Assembly: GCA_038496445.1 (NCBI GenBank)
Contig: JALMLS010000165.1
Location: 107,576-171,575, forward strand
Source: Trichosphaerium sp. ATCC 40318
Lineage: Eukaryota; Discosea; Flabellinia; Trichosidae
Length of the DNA stretch: 64,000 nucleotides
Direction of reading: 5' to 3'
Shown: one piece after another, positions 63,996 to 64,000 of the stretch
Layout of the letters: each line of letters opens with the position of its first letter
Numbering within the stretch: position 1 is the stretch's first letter
Made by a program: the position numbers and the translations under genes
Notes under the pieces: model-generated
Seen by the model: only the letters and a program-made list of their open reading frames with translations
Database searches by the model: none
What the model was told of the DNA's origin: nothing

Positions 63996-64000
63996 ACCTG

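Noticed and set aside
1-64000. CRISPR array, bacterial operon or prophage content
   Set aside because: No spaced identical repeats with unique spacers, and genes have introns and eukaryotic families throughout.

Overview
This is nuclear DNA of a eukaryote, most likely a unicellular protist. Genes are compact and closely spaced, on both strands, with many short introns (mostly 38-90 nt, donors such as GTACGT, GTAAGT or GTATGT, acceptors TAG or CAG). TAA, TAG and TGA all end genes, so the code looks standard. Conserved eukaryotic genes set the context: an SNW/SKIP spliceosomal protein, a Rab GTPase, a three-domain ALKBH8-type tRNA enzyme and MsrA. I cannot assign the lineage. An amoebozoan or another free-living protist fits the large F-box, LRR and MORN-like families, but this is inference.

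Layout. 0-12 kb: an edge-truncated Ras-like gene, a broken F-box/LRR copy, a four-TM claudin-like gene, a coiled-coil gene, a TPR gene divergent from SNW1, a GNAT acetyltransferase, a Rab7-like gene and a small zinc-binding protein. 12-29 kb: gene-poor, repeat-rich DNA. It holds two copies of an F-box/MORN_2 segment, one with a TTAA-flanked insertion, a long-TIR palindromic element, GATCTTGCAAG repeat clusters and a LINE remnant. An island of four genes lies inside it (secreted Cys-rich protein, aspartyl/asparaginyl hydroxylase-like protein, SUKH protein, F-box-like protein). 29-35 kb: one gene of at least 23 exons that reads as P-loop NTPase, possible PD-(D/E)xK nuclease, five exon-encoded repeats and a basic RS-like tail. 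35-48 kb: F-box/LRR, a membrane-anchored S41-type peptidase homologue, ALKBH8, a coiled-coil protein with lipidation signals at both ends, and an F-box/PH protein. 48-60 kb: small secreted protein, a 561-residue F-box/MORN_2 protein, two related F-box/LRR genes around MsrA, a C2-domain protein and an AlkB-like dioxygenase. 60-64 kb: compositionally different DNA with an unidentified gene, a telomere-like tract and dense inverted TATACC repeats.

Themes. At least six F-box genes or remnants with different recognition modules suggest diversified ubiquitin-ligase adaptors. The large NTPase gene resembles the NTPase-nuclease layout of Crinkler-type proteins and is the strongest candidate for an undescribed system. 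The palindrome CACGTG occurs 59 times by my count, about eight times the chance level, in introns, intergenic DNA and some exons. All exon structures were built by hand from splice signals and frame.
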